Below, piece after piece: positions 54,589 to 64,000 of a stretch of DNA of 64,000 bases. The notes under the pieces were generated by a model. The model saw nothing but the letters and a program-made list of their open reading frames with translations. It had not been told where the DNA came from and made no database searches. Made by a program: the position numbers and the translations under genes. Numbering within the stretch: the stretch's first letter is position 1; every line of letters starts with the position of its first letter. Location: positions 5,518,001 to 5,582,000 of the forward strand of contig NC_063014.1 in assembly GCF_020509005.1 (NCBI RefSeq), given 5' to 3'. The DNA comes from Fulvia fulva (taxonomy: Eukaryota; Ascomycota; Dothideomycetes; Mycosphaerellales; Mycosphaerellaceae).

Positions 54589-57500
54589 AAGAACAACGTT
54601 TACCGAAAGTGAAGAGAGGAAAGAAGTTGAGGATCAATACAGCACAGCTAGACCTGTACGACGAGACGGGCAAGGACCACGCTTGCAAACCGTTCGTCAC
54701 GAATGTCAATATCGGCTCAAAGAAACTCTCTTCTTCCAATCTCACTCTCATGGACACTGGCGCACTAGGCGAGTCTTTTATGGACTATAAACTCGCGACC
54801 TCTCTCAACCTCGAACCCCAGGAACTGAAGTACCCTCGCACCCTTGAACTCTTTGACGGCACGGAGACTACCACTGGTAAGATTACTCATGTTGTACACA
54901 CGTCAATCACCCTCGGAGGCAAGCGTATGTCGATCACTAGCTTCCTTACGTCCCTACCGCATCAGAAGTTTATCCTCGGCCTCCCCTGGTTCAGACGACA
55001 CCGACCTATCATCGACTGGACTTCCCTTACTGTCAGCTTCCCTCCAGAAGTTCCTCCGGCACCTCCGCCTTCTCCGCCGCCTCAGCGCGGTCCTGAGTAT
55101 ACCAAGATCTTCCAGGTGAACGCCGCTGCCTTCACCACTGCTGCTAAGCAGCCCAAAGCTCAAGTCTTCGCCGCCTCTCTCCGCGATATCGACATCGCCC
55201 TCGAGAAGCTCGACAAGAAGCGTACACCTACCGACCCTGCTACGAAGGTCCCTCCTTGGGCACACCACATCCTCCACGTATTCGATGCTAAAGCCGCAGA
55301 CGAGCTGCCTCCTCATCGCCCTCACGACCACAAGATTGAGCTAGAAGAAGGTGCAGAGACACCGTTCGGACCGTTATATTCCATGTCCCGAGAAGAGCTT
55401 ATCGTCCTCAAGAGATACCTCGAAGAGAACCTAAAGAAGGGGTTCATTCGAGCGAGCCGTTCCAGCGCTGGCAGTCCCGTCATGTTCGTCAAGAAGCCCG
55501 GCGGTGGTCTACGCTTCTGCGTAGACTACCGAGGCTTGAACGCTGTTACAAAGAAGAACCGCTACCCAATACCGTTGATTCAGGAGACGCTCGAGCGCCT
55601 CTCTAAGGCCAAGTACTTCACCAAGCTCGATGTCATCGCTGCGTTCAACAAGTTACGAATGGCAGAAGGACACGAGTATCTCACAGCCTTCCGTACTCGC
55701 TACGGGCTGTTCGAGTCGCTCGTTATGCCCTTCGGCGTTTGTAACGGGCCTAGTACCTTCCAGAACTTCATTAACGACATCCTTCAGGAGTTCCTCGATC
55801 AGTTCTGCACTGCCTACATCGACGACATCCTAGTCTACAGCGAGACCAAGGAGGAGCACCGCGAGCACGTCTGTAAGGTCCTTCAGAAGCTCGCAGACGC
55901 CGGCTTGCAGCTCGACATCGACAAGTGCGAGTTTGAGAAGACCGAAGTCAAGTTCCTTGGTTTGATCATTACCGCAGACGGCATCAAGATGGACCAAGAG
56001 AAGATCGACGCTATCGTCGAATGGGATGCTCCTACGAACGTCAAAGAGGTCCAGGGTTTCCTAGGCTTTGCCAACTTTTACCGCCGCTTCATCCACGCAT
56101 TTTCGGGCGTGGTACGCCCTTTGACGAAGCTCACGCGCAAGGGTGAGAAGTTCGCCTGGACCGACGAATGCCAGGAGGCTTTTGACTTGCTCAAAGCGAA
56201 GTTTGTTGAGAACCCGCTTCTACGGCACTTCGATTTCGAACTGGAGACCCGTGTAGAGACCGACGCATCCGACGGCGTGGTGGGCGGTGTCCTGCTACAA
56301 CGCCGCTCGCCTGAATCCCCCTGGTTACCTGTCGCCTTCCTCTCCAAGAAGATGACCGCTACGGAGTGTAACTACGAGATCTACGACAAGGAGCTTCTCG
56401 CCATCGTCAAAGCTTTCGAAGAGTGGCGCCCCGAGCTCGAAGGCTCTGCTATGCCCGTCCAAGTAAGCTCCGACCATAAGAACCTCGTCTACTTTATGAA
56501 GAGCAAGCTGCTCAATCGTCGCCAGGCCCGCTGGAGCGAGTTCCTCTCCCGGTTCAACTTCGTGATCTCGTACACGCCCGGCAAGGCCAACTCGATGGCC
56601 GACGCCCTTACCCGCCGCCCTGGTGACTCTCCAGTTGATCGAAGAGGGGGCCGGCAAATCGCAGGGCAACAAGTCATCAAAGAGCACAACCTCTCTTCCG
56701 AGCTTCGAGAGTACCTATCGAATGGCCAGCCTACGCTCGCCGCTTCCTTTGCTACTCTCGTGCTCGCTCCTGCCTACCTTGACGAGAGTGACGATGAATC
56801 CGAGCCTGAAGAATACGCCTCGGACGCTGAGGACTTGAACGACGATGAAGAGGGCTCAGTAACGACCGACGGCTCATCCGAATCAGACTTTGAGGGGTTT
56901 GATAATGAGGAGCAGCCCGAAGGCATCATGGCACGAGTACGAACAGCGTACGATGCCGACATAGACGCCCAAGAGTTAGTTCAGGCCCTTGAATCTGGCG
57001 CGAGGACATTCCCGGGCTTCTCGCTGTCCGAGTGCGAGCTCCAGGAAGGTGTCGTCTACTTCCGTAAGAAGCTTTACGTACCGCAGCCCGAAGGCTCTAA
57101 TATCCGAGCTGAGATTCTTCAAATCATCCACGACTCCGCCTCTGGGGGTCACCCAGGCGTAGCAAAGACCCACAAGCTCCTCGCTAGGTATTACTGGTGG
57201 CCGCATTCCTGGAAGGACGTCCGCCGCTACGTGCTGAACTGCGCTGCTTGCCGAAGAGCCAAAGCTAACCGCCACCGTCCCCACGGTCTCTTGCACCCTC
57301 TCCCGGCTCCTGATCGTCCGTGGAAGCACATCACTATGGACTTTATCACCGATCTTCCTCACGGCAAGACCTTCAGCGGCGTGAAAGCAAAGGCCCTTCT
57401 AGTGATCGTGGACCGTCACTCTAAGGACCGGTACATGATCCCGTGCTGGAGCATGACCGCAAAGGAGACTGCTCGCTTGTTCTACGAATTCGTCTGGCGC

Positions 57501-58985
57501 TTTCAAGGCCTCCCGGATAGCATCACCTCTGACAGAGGCACCCAGTTCATCTCGCACTTCTGGAAGCGTCTGTGTGCTATCCTGGGCATCAAGCATAACC
57601 TCTCGACCAGTTTCCAGCCACAGACCGACGGCCAGACCGAAATTACGAACGCTATCCTCGAGCAGGTCCTTCGTTGCTTCGTCGACTACCACCAGAAGGA
57701 TTGGCCTCAGCATATCCCTGCGGTGGAGTTCGCTACTCGTAACTGGGACTCGGAGACTACTGGCTACTCTCCCTTCTATACTACGAGAGGTTACCACCCT
57801 CGTACAGGCATGGAACCAGAAGAACCTCTCCCGCCTACCGAAGACGCAAACGAGCAAGCAGCAGACGAGTTCGCTACTATGCTCTCACAGATCCATGAAG
57901 AAGTTCACGACGAGATGGTGTACGCACAAGCAATCTACGAGGATCAAGCCAATCGTCGTCGCCAGCCAGCTCCCGACTACCAAGTAGGCGATATGGTCTA
58001 CCTCAACTCCAAGAACATCAAGACAGACCGCCCCTCCAAGAAGCTGAACTGGAAGAACCTAGGTCCTTTTGAGATCACCGAGCGTATCAGTTCACACGCC
58101 TACCGTCTAGCTGTTCCTGCGAACATAAAGATCCACGACGTCTTCCATCCCGTACGCCTTCGGCCGTCGGCTGAGGACCCATTCCCGAACCAAAACCAAG
58201 ACATGCCAGGTCCTCCCGATGAAGTAGAAGTCGACGAGCCTGTTAACCTACCTTCTGACGACTATGCCGTCCGCAAGATCCGGGGAATCCGCGTAGAGCC
58301 CAACGACGTTGAAGGACTACCGCCGATCAAGTATGAAGTCGAATGGCAAGGTTGCCCTGAGTGGGATACCTCATGGGAACCTATCCAACATATCATCTTC
58401 AATCGTCAAGCAATCGAAGAATACCACGCCCGCGCAGACGGCCCAGAAGTCAACATCGGCAGGCTCTTCGAATCTGAGCTTTTCGACGGGGCTTACCAAT
58501 GGTGTATCGACCATGACATCAGGCCTAGGCCTGGTACTGAAGCTGAACATCCTCGATATGTGGAACTACTACGGCTTCGTAGGAACTCAGCTTTGTTCGG
58601 GGGGGCTACTGTCATGGTCTCCCCACAGAGTGTACAGAAGGTGGGGACAGAAGAGCCTCAGAGTGCTCAGAAGTCGTCAAGAAGTGACAGTCCAGCTTGG
58701 TGTGTGAGCACCAAGAATCACATGCCCCGCAACATTCACTACGGGACCCAGCCCTCCAAATTCACCCCTCTACCAAACCTTGACAGATTCACTTCGGCTC
58801 GTGACTGTGTGACTCACGGCACTCCCGCGAGCACCCGCGACTGCGCTGGACCCTGGAAGAAGCACGTGGAAGACTCGGAACGTAGGGCAGGTTGGAATAA
58901 GGTTTTGAGCAAAGCTGCTGAGCGCGGCTTCGCACGGGTTAGCCCTGTTGATGCGGGGACACGCACTCGCGAGGGTCGCGTATAA
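54555..58985 (+). CDS. pol: Gypsy2 Pol polyprotein (protease, RT, RNase H, integrase, chromodomain, U3-encoded tail)
   Basis: Start given as the frame entered after -1 slippage; within it a GTG at 54609 is the first start-like codon. Domains: retropepsin TLMDTGALGESFMDYKLA; RT with FCVDYRGLNAVTKKNRYPIP, MPFGVCNGPSTFQ and catalytic YIDD; RNase H VETDASDGVVGGVLLQ and YDKELLAIVKAFEEW; integrase HHCC (GHPGVAKTHKLLARYYWWPH, CAACRRAK) and DDE core (TMDFITDLP, ITSDRGTQF, FQPQTDGQTEITN); GPF motif WKNLGPFEITERI; chromodomain VRKIRGIRVEPND...KYEVEWQGCPEWDTSWEP. After RRNSALFGG the frame crosses the polypurine tract and adds about 125 residues from U3. The TAA stop (58983-58985) is inside the TATA box. 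Confidence 0.94.
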   Translation, partial: SLGLPHRRDEDQEQRLPKVKRGKKLRINTAQLDLYDETGKDHACKPFVTNVNIGSKKLSSSNLTLMDTGALGESFMDYKLATSLNLEPQELKYPRTLELFDGTETTTGKITHVVHTSITLGGKRMSITSFLTSLPHQKFILGLPWFRRHRPIIDWTSLTVSFPPEVPPAPPPSPPPQRGPEYTKIFQVNAAAFTTAAKQPKAQVFAASLRDIDIALEKLDKKRTPTDPATKVPPWAHHILHVFDAKAADELPPHRPHDHKIELEEGAETPFGPLYSMSREELIVLKRYLEENLKKGFIRASRSSAGSPVMFVKKPGGGLRFCVDYRGLNAVTKKNRYPIPLIQETLERLSKAKYFTKLDVIAAFNKLRMAEGHEYLTAFRTRYGLFESLVMPFGVCNGPSTFQNFINDILQEFLDQFCTAYIDDILVYSETKEEHREHVCKVLQKLADAGLQLDIDKCEFEKTEVKFLGLIITADGIKMDQEKIDAIVEWDAPTNVKEVQGFLGFANFYRRFIHAFSGVVRPLTKLTRKGEKFAWTDECQEAFDLLKAKFVENPLLRHFDFELETRVETDASDGVVGGVLLQRRSPESPWLPVAFLSKKMTATECNYEIYDKELLAIVKAFEEWRPELEGSAMPVQVSSDHKNLVYFMKSKLLNRRQARWSEFLSRFNFVISYTPGKANSMADALTRRPGDSPVDRRGGRQIAGQQVIKEHNLSSELREYLSNGQPTLAASFATLVLAPAYLDESDDESEPEEYASDAEDLNDDEEGSVTTDGSSESDFEGFDNEEQPEGIMARVRTAYDADIDAQELVQALESGARTFPGFSLSECELQEGVVYFRKKLYVPQPEGSNIRAEILQIIHDSASGGHPGVAKTHKLLARYYWWPHSWKDVRRYVLNCAACRRAKANRHRPHGLLHPLPAPDRPWKHITMDFITDLPHGKTFSGVKAKALLVIVDRHSKDRYMIPCWSMTAKETARLFYEFVWRFQGLPDSITSDRGTQFISHFWKRLCAILGIKHNLSTSFQPQTDGQTEITNAILEQVLRCFVDYHQKDWPQHIPAVEFATRNWDSETTGYSPFYTTRGYHPRTGMEPEEPLPPTEDANEQAADEFATMLSQIHEEVHDEMVYAQAIYEDQANRRRQPAPDYQVGDMVYLNSKNIKTDRPSKKLNWKNLGPFEITERISSHAYRLAVPANIKIHDVFHPVRLRPSAEDPFPNQNQDMPGPPDEVEVDEPVNLPSDDYAVRKIRGIRVEPNDVEGLPPIKYEVEWQGCPEWDTSWEPIQHIIFNRQAIEEYHARADGPEVNIGRLFESELFDGAYQWCIDHDIRPRPGTEAEHPRYVELLRLRRNSALFGGATVMVSPQSVQKVGTEEPQSAQKSSRSDSPAWCVSTKNHMPRNIHYGTQPSKFTPLPNLDRFTSARDCVTHGTPASTRDCAGPWKKHVEDSERRAGWNKVLSKAAERGFARVSPVDAGTRTREGRV
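58599..58605 (+). promoter_or_regulatory. Gypsy2 polypurine tract
   Basis: Seven G followed by CTAC directly before the 3' LTR. It lies within the pol frame (encoding Gly-Gly). Confidence 0.75.
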
Positions 58986-59129
58986 ATATCTGGCCTTCCC
59001 CAGGCCTCTCTTGCTTTCTTCGTCTTTTGTTTTGTGTAGCAATCATACCATACCCTTTTGCATCTGCACTTCGCACCTGCATTCTCGCTTTCACCCTTGC
59101 ATCTCACAGGCCAGGCTCTCGCCCTGACA
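58610..59129 (+). repeat. Gypsy2 3' LTR (520 bp)
   Basis: Identical by eye to 52839-53358. U3 is translated as the C-terminal extension of pol up to the TATA box (58981-58988). Confidence 0.95.
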
Positions 59130-61472
59130 ATAGGACCCTATATAGGGCCCCTCCTTCTCTATCCTAGCGCTACAATCGCCTAGTAGCCCGGTTAGCGACC
59201 CCGAGGCTAAGGCGCGTCTACTAGCTAGCAAGTTCTTCCCGCCCCTAGTCGAGGCTAATCTAAGCGACATAAACAGCTCTACTCCCCTAGCCCCTAGTAT
59301 AGCGGTCTAATAGAATATATCCGAGGGAGATGTTGCCGCTATACTTAGGAAGTTGCCGGCGAAGAAAGCCCCGGGGCCGGATAGGATCCTAAACGAACTA
59401 CTAAAGAAGTGTAGAGATTAACTAGCCCTAGTAGTCGTAGCGATCTTTACCGCCTGCCTATAGACCGGATACTACCTAACGGCATTTAAACAATCGACGA
59501 CAGTAGTCCTACGTAAGCTATAGAAGGAAGACTATACGTAGGTAAAGTCGTACCGCCTAATTGCGCTCCTTAATACTCTTAGGAAGGCGCTTAAGAAGCT
59601 AGTTATAACGAGACTCTCCGAGGCGGTAGAGGAGTACTCCCTACTCCCGGACACCTAGATAGGTACGCGCCTATAGCGGTCGACGCTATCCGCGATAGAA
59701 CTTATTACCTCTTAGGTAAAGGCTATCTAGTATAGGAATAGGGACAAGGTAGTATCCTTACTTAGTCTAGACATATTAGGAGCCTTCGACTACGTGTTAT
59801 ACCCGCGGCTACTCTATATCCTAAGGTCGAAAGGACTCCCTAAGTAGCTTATTAACTTCGTACGGTCCTACCTCTAAAACCGTAGTACGTCGATCCTAGT
59901 AGGTTAGTATAAAAGCCTATTTTAAGTAGTCTATACTAGAATCCCGTAAGGCTTAACGCTAGTACCTATCCTGTTCCTCTTCTTTATAGCGACGCTACTC
60001 CTAGCCCTAGAATCCTAGAACACCGCTACGAGCGGCTTCGTAGACGACATAAACATCCTAGCGTAGTCTTCCTCGACTAAGGAGAACTATAGGCTACTAG
60101 AAGAGAAGTACAAAATCTATAAGGACTAGGCTAGGAGGTATAGGGCTCGGTTTGCCCTAGAAAAGTACAATCTAATACACTTTACGCGCCGGCTACGGTT
60201 CTATAATATATATACTTCTATCTAGATATAGGGGTATACGACTAACCCGGTAAATCAGCTTAGGATCCGCGGACTATAGGTAGACCCGGCGCTACGGTAG
60301 AGGAAGTACGTATAGGCAATATTACGGAAAGCTAAACAGAATATAGTATTATACTAGAGGCTCACTACGTCTATATAGAGGGCGGACTTTTAGTAGTTAC
60401 GACTTCTATATACGGCTATTATACGGCTAGTCCTTACCTATAGTAGCTAAGTATAGTCCTTAGGCGAGAGGGCCTACCTATTAAAGGGACTCGTCGCGCC
60501 GTTAGTAAAGATCTAAAACTAATGCCTAAGGAAGGTCACCGGGGTATATAAATCGATACTAATAAGGATGCTTAAGTACGAGACCGCTATACCGCCGATC
60601 GACCTATATATCTAGGGACTACGGACCTCCTACTTAGGCAAGTCGGTATAGTACCTAGTATAGAAGGTCATCGCTAGTGTAGTCGTAAGGGCCCGCGAAT
60701 TAGTACTAGCGTATAAGGGCATTCGACCCGGAAACGAGCCGAACTACCGGGTAAGGGACGAATAGCTAGTAATATAATAGGAAGGTAAGAAATCGTTTGT
60801 AGAGCAACTATAGAAAGAGAGGTAGAACAACTAGGTTGTAGGGTATAGTAGACGCCCTTAGCTAGCGGGACAACCTAAGGAATAGTTAGCTATAAAATCC
60901 GCGGTTAAGCACCCCCTAAAGCTTATCTACTACCGCCTAACGAGGGTATAGAGTAGTATAGCAACCTAACTACGAAGCGAACACATCGGCCTCTAGGGGT
61001 ACCTATTATAGAGGAAGGTTCTAGAATACACGAATACTAGCTACCCCTACGGCTATCGCTCCTAGAACGTACGGTACGTACTCCTCGTCTATCCGAGGTA
61101 GTCGCTAGGAAGGGGGGAGTAGATAGTAAAGGCGAGGAACCGGACGATTAGGGTACTTCTTAATAACGCTAAGGACCTACGGCGTATTACGAACTAGATA
61201 CTAGAGAAGGGCTAGCTAGAACAGTACCGCCTAGTAGGAGTAGTATAGGAAGAGAGGATACGGCGTAGCGCGACGAGACTAGCTAGGAGCGGGGGCTAAC
61301 GGGGTAGTGACATAGACTACGCACGTTTAGAGGGAAAGCTAATCTAGATAAGGAGAAGTCGGGGGCGGGAAGGGTTTTCACCTATTCGGGTTTCCCTTTG
61401 TATATAATAATAGATATATACCTATATAGGCCGAGTAGGGTCCTAGAACAGGGGAATAACAAATTTATCTAT

Positions 61473-62690
61473 CTAGTATAAGAAGGTATAAGTAGAAGTA
61501 ATTGTCGATATTTAAAGTAGGTAGGAGCTCTACTTTATAAGTATTGCCCGGTGGTACCTCTATAATTATATACGGTCTAGACTACTTTACGTCTATCTTA
61601 CGAGAAGGTCTCTCTATTGTCTAGTTCGTAGTACTTACCTATACTTCGTCGCCTTCGGCGTACCGCGGTATAGGTATACGAGTCAAGTTTACGTACTTAG
61701 CTTAGACTACTTATACTAAGGCTATCTACTTTCGTAAGTATTAGTATATCTCTTATATCTTAGCCGTAAACTTGTCCGCGGACTCGGCGTCTAGTCGCTA
61801 TTTATATAGTATTAGTAGTATAGGTAAGTCTAAGTCGAACTTAGAGAACCTTAGATTACGCCTAGTATTAGTATAGAACGGCGGGAAGCCTATTATTACG
61901 GATACTATATTATTTACTATAAACTTAGCTAATAGAGTCTAATCTAGCTAGTCGTCCTAGGTATAGTTAATAAAGATACGTAGGTATTACTCTATTACTT
62001 TATTCGTATTCTCCGACTATCTATCTATTTCTAGGTAGAACGACGAAGATAGCTTTCGATTAATACTAAGTAGCGCGTATATCCTACGCTAGAATACGGA
62101 AACCTATTACGTACTATAATCCGAGACAATAGCATTCGGGAGCCTATGTCTAGTAAACACGTACTTAAGGAATACTAGTACGTAATACTCTACTATTATC
62201 GAGGTAATAGGAATAATATATCGCTCCTTAGTTAGACGGTATATAACGGTTATAATGTTCTCGTACGTTTGTCCGTTGACTACGATTATTCCCTTCGGTA
62301 GTTTAACTACAAAGTCAAGAGAGATATCCTCCTAAGCGCTAAATAGTACTAGTAGCGGTCTTAATAGCCCTAGGTACTAGATATTAGTGTTCTTATTCGT
62401 ACGGTAAGCGCGGTAGGTACGTATATAGCTCTTAATAAATCGTACGATACCTAGCTAGGTATAGTTACGAGCTACTAATTTATACATCTTCTCGTCCCCT
62501 AAGTAACTAGCTACTATATAGTCGTAGAAAGCCTATACGATACGAGTACGTACCGGGATTTCACCTTTATCTAGATTGTCTTCTAACTCCGGACGAACGA
62601 ATAGTATAGACGACTAACTACCCTAGTAAGTAAGGGCGCGCCTAGTGACCCTAGGATAGCTTACGCGTAGGTGTATACACTTGTTCGTCC
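61473..62690 (-). mobile_element. Gypsy3: RIPed Ty3/gypsy integrase remnant
   Basis: Stop-interrupted minus-strand translation gives integrase: a zinc-finger region near 62450-62370 (LVARNYT, SYIRTYRAYR), core segments (DISLDFVVKLPKGIIVVN near 62330-62270; LPNAIVSDYST near 62145-62110; SENTNKVIE near 62020), and a C-terminal RYAEGDEVYVSTTN region (about 61665-61620) ending VEVPPGNTYKVELLPTL near 61530. No LTR was identified. It is heavily RIPed. Confidence 0.75.
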
Positions 62691-63400
62691 GCGGGCCGTA
62701 AAATATATATAGTAATCCTAAAAAAGATAAATCTGAAATTTTCAGATTCCCGTATTTTGTCTTATAGAGAGATCCTTCGTAAATCCTAGCTTCCTACTAA
62801 GGTCGCCTCCTAACTATATATATCTTAGTAGTACCCCTATACACCCCTACTATATAATTAACCGTTAAAGGTTAACGAGATTCGACGCGCAAATTTCAGG
62901 GTCTAAAGGGGGCTCTTAGCTCGTTAATATATCCTCCCCTATTACGAAACTGTCCCTAGTTTCACCTCCGCTACGCTAACATAAACTAAGAAACTATACC
63001 TATAAGTTATATATAAGGAAGGCGGATCCGGCGTCTAGTCAAGTAGTTAGTCTAGAGATATTAAGGAGATTGCAAGTTTATTCTATAAGGGGCTAAGGAG
63101 GCTAAGTCAAGGTCTAGTCTTCGTAGTAAGCCTACTCTCAAATCAAGAATATAGCCTAGAAATTAGTCAATCACGCTAGAAACTAGGTACTAGAACTAGA
63201 AGCTAGTTAAATTAAGGTTAGAAACCAAAACTACTAAGTAAACTCCTTAGTAAAGGAGGTACGACTAGGAAGTAAGAGCCTCCTTCTAAGCATTTTTCTA
63301 AGGATCAATATATATCTATCGTACTAGTATACTATAAGTTAGGGAACTCCTTACGCCTAAAGAAAGAAACAATAAAATCCTATACCTCCTTTAACCTAAA
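62691..63400. other. RIPed non-coding sequence between two gypsy remnants
   Basis: About 700 bp with no protein blocks. It contains a short perfect palindrome, AATCTGAAATTTTCAGATT, near 62731, and a CTGTCCCTAGTTTCACC segment near 62950 that could be an LTR edge. Neither has a partner in this window. Confidence 0.35.
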
Positions 63401-64000
63401 TCCTAGTAAATTTGGCCATCTCCTCCGTAGTAAGGTTATAAGGCCGTACCTATAGTCTCGTCGGCTTAGATTCTAGTTCCGGAAGTGTAGTAGCTCTATT
63501 AATGCCTATTAGAAGTATATCGTTATCCTCTTCGTCGTTAGATTCGGACGTAGTAGGTCTGTTCTCGTTCGGAAGATTGCCTTTTTCGATATTCGCGATA
63601 TTAACCCTATCCTCTAGCGCTATAATGTCTTTAGCTTTAGGAAGATTAAGCTCCGGGTCCGGTCTTAACTATAGGATTAGCTTCAGGTTCTCTCGGGCTT
63701 ATATACCCTTTAACCTCGTACTATTAAGCTCTTTAAGGACGTATATACTAAACCCCGAGTACACCTTAGCTATACGATACGGCCTAAGCTAGCGGTAACT
63801 AATCTTTCTAGATAGGTCATCCTTAAATAGCTTGTCGAACTTGACTATAAGATCCCCGACCTAGAACCCCTAGAAGTTAATACTACGTTTAGTATCGAAG
63901 TATTCCTTACTTAGGGTATAAAGCCTTACTCTTCGTAACTATAACTCCTAAAGACTTATATCCCGCACCTATAATTAACGCGCCCGAATAGCTAATAGCT
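63401..64000 (-). mobile_element. RIPed retrotransposon integrase C-terminal fragment, runs off the window
   Basis: Minus-strand translation gives KFDKLFKDDLSRKISYR, then LRPYRIAKVYSGFSIYVLK and ELNSTRLKGIYARENLKLI (about 63850-63670). This matches the layout of the integrase C-terminus in a fungal gypsy group (arginine-rich stretch, G/LPYRI, then ELDGT..G.F). An acidic Ser-rich tail follows. The upstream part lies beyond 64000. Confidence 0.55.

Larger units (their letters stand above)
52839..59129 (+). mobile_element. Gypsy2: complete Ty3/gypsy chromovirus, recent insertion
   Basis: 6291 bp with two 520-bp LTRs identical by eye, flanked by ATAGG (52834-52838 and 59130-59134). Gag and pol are intact and the composition is un-RIPed. 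It interrupts LINE1-C. It is distinct from Gypsy1 in LTR and gag but shares domain order, frameshift layout, self-priming layout and a C-terminal chromodomain. Confidence 0.96.
49552..61472 (+). mobile_element. LINE1-C: longest RIPed LINE1 copy, split by two insertions
   Basis: Three segments: 49552-51523, 52068-52838 and 59130-61472. They contain an ORF1 relic with knuckle-like remnants (about 50590-50760), endonuclease blocks (VVGDFNIYYPSW near 51478-51513; GTIDLSWISDSYYY near 52270) and RT blocks as in LINE1-A (GAFDYVLYPRLL near 59780; SGFVDDINILA near 60030). The 3' end is ATCTATCT at CTAGTATAAG. Every frame is full of TAG stops. It supplies the sequence missing from LINE1-A and LINE1-B. 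Confidence 0.83.

Noticed and set aside
1..64000. CRISPR arrays, rRNA or tRNA genes, bacterial-type operons
   Set aside because: No regularly spaced short repeats, no cloverleaf or rRNA signatures were recognised, and introns plus RIPed retrotransposons indicate a fungal nuclear genome.

Overview
The window looks like a chromosome segment of a filamentous ascomycete. Coding introns are short (47-68 nt), with GT(G/A)(A/C)G-type 5' sites and CTRAC-like branch points. Most of the repeat DNA carries RIP-type damage: CpA/TpG is strongly depleted, TpA is in excess, and former Gln and Trp codons have become TAG. A Dothideomycete (for example a Mycosphaerellaceae-like genome) would fit the protein styles, but that is inference and no species is claimed.

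Layout. (1) 1-5418: a RIP-degraded LINE 3' half and the 3' half of a copia element (copia-1L, + strand) ending in an LTR. (2) 5419-14943: an unmutated, gene-dense island. It opens with a solo LTR with perfect target duplications, then five genes: a 4-coumarate-CoA-ligase-like AMP-forming enzyme (+), an MFS drug:H+ antiporter-like transporter (+), an F-box-like protein (-), a six-exon amino acid transporter (-) and a three-exon calmodulin-like EF-hand protein (+). (3) 14944-22832: a degraded LINE 3' end (-) and a full-length RIPed copia (copia-1R, -), which mirrors copia-1L, so the gene island lies between inverted copies. (4) 22833-39414: copia-2 (-) with 235-bp LTRs, containing a RIPed LINE (27219-30936, 16-bp TSD) and a complete, apparently young gypsy chromovirus (Gypsy1, 31865-39086, identical LTRs, TSD TCCTA). 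(5) 39415-49551: RIPed copia-3 (+), then a third copia-1 copy split by an almost intact, un-RIPed LINE (43086-48064, 14-bp TSD) with a chimeric 5' end. (6) 49552-61472: another RIPed LINE1, interrupted by a 544-bp un-RIPed LTR-like insertion and by a second complete chromovirus (Gypsy2, 52839-59129, identical LTRs, TSD ATAGG). (7) 61473-64000: further RIPed gypsy integrase remnants.

Reading together: an old layer of elements was heavily mutated by RIP, and a younger layer (Gypsy1, Gypsy2, LINE2, solo LTRs) landed later and is almost untouched. The most informative observations concern the two young chromoviruses. Each has a textbook -1 frameshift cassette at the gag/pol junction (GGGAAAA or GGGAAAT, 5-nt spacer, stem-loop). 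Each has a primer-binding site complementary to its own predicted transcript start, as in Tf1-type self-priming. In each, the pol reading frame runs through the polypurine tract and the U3 of the 3' LTR and stops at or just before the TATA box. The LINEs repeatedly insert at CTATATA-like sites matching their (ATCT)n tails, and one carries a 5' chimera of another LINE plus a gypsy leader.
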